NCBI GenBank assembly: GCA_036518915.1 | Contig: DATDME010000001.1 | Span: 1 to 7,497, forward strand | DNA length: 7,497 nucleotides | Source of the DNA: GCA-016699105 sp036518915 | GTDB lineage: Bacteria; Patescibacteriota; Saccharimonadia; UBA4664 | Direction: 5' to 3' | In this document: in pieces, positions 4,965-7,497 of the stretch | Layout of the letters: each line of letters opens with the position of its first letter | Numbering within the stretch: the first letter of the stretch is position 1 | Position numbers and translations under genes: made by a program | Notes under the pieces: generated by a model | The model's database searches: none | Told to the model about the DNA's origin: nothing | The model's input: only the letters and a program-made list of their open reading frames with translations

Positions 4965-6197
4965 ATGGCTAGAGCAACGCAACCTGGTTCTGCAACGGTC
5001 GGCCGCCGCGTGGTCGTGGTGGGCGGCGGTTTTGGCGGTGTGCGGGCGACCGCGCAGCTGGCCGGCCACCACGGGCTGCATGTCACGCTCATCTCAAATC
5101 ACCACACCTTCGCGTATTATCCGCAGTTTTATCACTCCGCCACCGGTGGGTCCCGGGCCGAGGTCGCCATTAAGCTGGGCTCAATTTTCCGCCGCCGCCC
5201 GGTCCACCTCGTGCATGACACTATCACCACCCTGGACGCCTTGGCTCACACCGTCACGGGCACGTCGGGCGCAACCTATGAATACGACTACTTGGTGCTG
5301 GCACTGGGCAGCGTCACCAATTATTTTGGCATCGACGGTCTTGAAGAATATTCCTATGACATCAAAACCATTGATGGCGCCGAACATTTCAAACGCCACC
5401 TCCACCGCGAGCTGCTAGATAGCCGCGGCGAAACCCGGCACTTTGCCGTGGTCGGCGGGGGACCGACCGGCGTGGAGCTCTCCGCCGCCATTGGCCACTA
5501 CCTGCGCCGGATTGCCCGCCAGCACCGCCTGCCGGCGCCGCCCATTCACGTGCATCTGGTGGAGGCGGCGCCGCGCCTGCTGCCGCGGGCCGAGGCGGAT
5601 TTTGCCGCGCGGGTGCAGCGCCAACTCGAGCGCCTCGGCGTCAGCATCCTCACCAATGCCATGGTGAAAAGCGAAACCATGCGCGCCCTCAACCTGCCCG
5701 ACCGCACCATCCGCACCGAAACCGTGGTGTGGACGGCCGGCGCGGCCAATAATCCTTTTTACCAAGCCAATGCCGCCAGCTTCACTCTCAACAAAGCCGG
5801 ACGGGTGGTGGTAGACGACCACCTGCTGGCCGCGCCCCACGTGTATGTGCTGGGCGATAACGCCGACACGCCTTTTAGCGGGTACGCCCAAACCGCCATC
5901 CGCGACGCCAACTTTGCCGCTCAGGATATTTGGCGGACCGTGCGCGGCCACCCCAGACCGGCCTACCGCCCGGTCAAGCCGGTCAACGTCATTCCGGTGG
6001 GGCAGCACTGGGCGGCGGCGGAGTGGGGCCCGTTCCGGGTGTATGGCTACCTTGGCTACCTGTTGCGCCGCGCCGCCGACCTCATTGGCTACGCCGACGT
6101 AGAACGCTGGCCGGCTGCCCTGCGCGTCTGGCTGCAAGACGGCGCCCACGCCAACGGCTGCCGCATTTGTGCCCAAACCCCGGGACCGCGGGTATGA
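4965..6197 (+). CDS. ndh: Type II NADH:quinone oxidoreductase (NDH-2)
   Basis: The enzyme (410 residues from this start) moves electrons from NADH to quinone without pumping protons and sits on the inner face of the membrane. It has an FAD Rossmann motif VVVVGGGFGG (16-25), an NADH Rossmann motif VVGGGPTGVE (162-171), the FAD-contacting VLGDNAD (295-301) and the quinone-site GYAQTA (306-311). The second half of the usual AQxxxQQ signature reads AQTAIRD. The C-terminal part (about 345-390), with FRVYGYLGYLLRRAADLI, is the likely membrane anchor, and the protein ends with a CRIC (CxxC) motif. ATG 4965 is preferred over 4944 and 4950, which lie in or against the -10. It is divergent from a CydB-like gene and overlaps the next gene by ATGA, implying translational coupling. 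Confidence 0.9.
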   Translation: MARATQPGSATVGRRVVVVGGGFGGVRATAQLAGHHGLHVTLISNHHTFAYYPQFYHSATGGSRAEVAIKLGSIFRRRPVHLVHDTITTLDALAHTVTGTSGATYEYDYLVLALGSVTNYFGIDGLEEYSYDIKTIDGAEHFKRHLHRELLDSRGETRHFAVVGGGPTGVELSAAIGHYLRRIARQHRLPAPPIHVHLVEAAPRLLPRAEADFAARVQRQLERLGVSILTNAMVKSETMRALNLPDRTIRTETVVWTAGAANNPFYQANAASFTLNKAGRVVVDDHLLAAPHVYVLGDNADTPFSGYAQTAIRDANFAAQDIWRTVRGHPRPAYRPVKPVNVIPVGQHWAAAEWGPFRVYGYLGYLLRRAADLIGYADVERWPAALRVWLQDGAHANGCRICAQTPGPRV

Positions 6198-7497
6198 CGA
6201 TGACGATGCGCCCACCCTCCGGCCACCCAGCCGCCGGCAGTCCGCCCGCCGGCAGTCCACCCGGCAGTCCGCGGGACGTCAGCTCGCCCACCGGCCTCAC
6301 CCGCGCCCAGGCCGCGGCCTTGCTGCGGCAAGTGGGCCCCAATGTCCTCAATGTCACCAAGCGCCGCCCGCCCGCCTTGGAATTTCTGCGCCGGTTCGGC
6401 AATCCGCTCGTGCTAATCCTCATTGGCGCCGCGACGCTCTCGGCCTTCCTGGGTGACCGCGCCAGCTTCGTGATTATCATCGCCATCGTGCTGGTAAGCA
6501 CCGTGCTAGACTTTGCGAACACCTACCGGTCGGAAAAGGCCGCCGAGGCCCTCAAGGAGCGGGTGCGGGTGGAAGCCGAGGTCAAACGCGACGGCCAATT
6601 TGTCAGCCTGCCGCTTGCCGACCTGGTGCCGGGCGACGTGGTGCGGCTGGCCGCCGGCAAGCTCATCCCGGCCGACGGCCGCATCCTCGAAGGCAAAGAC
6701 CTGTCGGCCAATGAATCGGCCCTCACCGGCGAGTCGTTCCCCCAGCCCAAGCCTGCCAACGCCCCGGTCTATCTGGGATCAAGCATTGCCAGCGGTGAGG
6801 GCCTCATGGTGGTTACCGCCACGGCCCAGCGCACTAAATTTTCGCACGTCGCCAGCGCCCTCGGCGCCAAAGGCGGCCCCACCGAGTTTGACCGCGAAAT
6901 CAACGATTTTAGCCTCCTCATCATCAAAATCACCAGCTTCCTGGTATTGTTCATTTTTGCCGTGAATGCCCTGTTCCGGCACGATCTCCTGGAATCGCTG
7001 CTGTTTAGTGTAGCCTTGGCGGTTGGCCTGACGCCCGAACTATTGCCGCTCATCATCACCCTGAACCTCACCAAAGGCTCGCTGGCCATGGCGCGGCACG
7101 GCGTGATCGTGAAGCACCTCAGCTCCATCCAAAACCTCGGCTCCATGGACGTGCTCTGCACCGATAAAACCGGCACCCTCACCGAAGATCACATCGCCCT
7201 CGTGCGCCACGTTGATGGCTTTGGCCATGATTCGGCTGATGTCTTGCTTTTCGGTTATTTGGCGAGTGTCTACACCACTAGTTTTCGCAACCCGCTCGAC
7301 GACGCCGTGCAGCGCCACCGCGTCAACATCAAAACCTACCGCAAACTCGATGAAATCCCCTACGATTTTGAGCGCAAACGCGAGTCTGTGGTGGTGGAAC
7401 ACGGCCGCGGCCGGCTCCTGGTCACCAAGGGCGCGCCGGAAGAAGTCATGCGCGTATGCGCCCACTACGCCGACGGCCGCCCTTTTGAGGCCGTTAA
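6194..7497 (+). CDS. MgtA/MgtB-type P-type ATPase, N-terminal part (cut by window edge)
   Basis: The frame opens at ATG 6194, overlaps the ndh stop (ATGA) and stays open to the right edge (434 codons). It shows a cation-ATPase N-terminal region (GLTRAQAAALLRQVGPN, 34-50), TM1-TM2 (70-87, 91-108), the A-domain TGES loop (178-181, E180 for dephosphorylation), TM3-TM4 (241-261, about 268-292) with TPELLP (280-285), the phosphorylated D324 in CTDKTGTLT, and the nucleotide-domain KGAPE (412-416). GLTPELLPLI...VIVKHLSSIQNLGSMDVLCTDKTGTLTEDHIAL and DEIPYDFERKRESVVVE closely resemble P3B magnesium importers, so Mg2+ transport is likely. Three ATGs lie in frame (6194, 6200, 6206) with no Shine-Dalgarno; the first is chosen for coupling. 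Residues 6-33 are an unusual Pro/Gly/Ser stretch made by a short DNA repeat. Confidence 0.9.
   Translation, partial: MTMTMRPPSGHPAAGSPPAGSPPGSPRDVSSPTGLTRAQAAALLRQVGPNVLNVTKRRPPALEFLRRFGNPLVLILIGAATLSAFLGDRASFVIIIAIVLVSTVLDFANTYRSEKAAEALKERVRVEAEVKRDGQFVSLPLADLVPGDVVRLAAGKLIPADGRILEGKDLSANESALTGESFPQPKPANAPVYLGSSIASGEGLMVVTATAQRTKFSHVASALGAKGGPTEFDREINDFSLLIIKITSFLVLFIFAVNALFRHDLLESLLFSVALAVGLTPELLPLIITLNLTKGSLAMARHGVIVKHLSSIQNLGSMDVLCTDKTGTLTEDHIALVRHVDGFGHDSADVLLFGYLASVYTTSFRNPLDDAVQRHRVNIKTYRKLDEIPYDFERKRESVVVEHGRGRLLVTKGAPEEVMRVCAHYADGRPFEAV
6233..6270 (+). repeat. 15-bp tandem repeat coding the GSPP stretch
   Basis: Two 15-bp units (6233-6247 and 6248-6262, differing at one base) and a partial third (6263-6270) share GGCAGTCC. 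They encode AGSPPAGSPPGSP near the N-terminus of the P-type ATPase. The unit is a multiple of three, so copy number changes would keep the frame. Confidence 0.7.

Noticed and set aside
5415..6260. Long minus-strand open frame opposite ndh (281 codons)
   Set aside because: It is antisense to a clear NDH-2 with intact motifs. Its sequence is Gly/Arg/His-rich with no recognisable domain, as expected for a shadow frame in G+C-rich DNA.

Overview
The window is G+C-rich, densely coded DNA from a bacterium, read with the standard genetic code. The best guess for the organism is a Patescibacteria/CPR member, specifically a soil- or environment-type Saccharibacteria (TM7). This rests on the style of the response regulator (GADEYLVKSQ motif), a dihydroorotate dehydrogenase of mixed class, a lone NDH-2 and promoters placed directly against start codons. 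It is an inference from recalled family resemblance; a Chloroflexi-like origin cannot be excluded without a search.

Left part (1-1509, minus strand). In transcription order there is a CRP/FNR-family regulator (1467-832), a single-domain response regulator (754-338) and, 20 bp further on, the start of a membrane protein that runs off the left edge (317-1), probably the sensor histidine kinase partner. A perfect TGTGA-N6-TCACA operator lies 26 bp upstream of the CRP/FNR gene. The same bases contain an extended -10 facing the other way, towards pyrD.

Middle (1510-3954, plus strand). A leader of about 250 nt, rich in stem-loops and including a perfect 13-bp hairpin, precedes a dihydroorotate dehydrogenase that looks class 2 overall but has Cys where class 2 has Ser. 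Its stop codon lies inside a 165-bp nested palindromic element. One arm of that element has a second copy overlapping the stop codon of the CRP/FNR gene. An aminoglycoside/choline-kinase-like protein with a degraded catalytic motif follows, from a promoter whose -10 ends 6 nt before the ATG.

Right part (4003-7497). A CydB-like 8-TM protein (minus) and a type II NADH dehydrogenase (plus) diverge from a 56-bp gap in which their -10 elements overlap. The NADH dehydrogenase overlaps an MgtA-type P-type ATPase by ATGA; the ATPase is cut by the right edge.

Taken together, the genes suggest a small quinone-linked respiratory module. The dihydroorotate dehydrogenase and NDH-2 could feed quinone, and a bd-type oxidase subunit could drain it. 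A CRP/FNR regulator and a two-component system sit next to it. No CydA, transposase, integrase, tRNA, rRNA or CRISPR array is visible.
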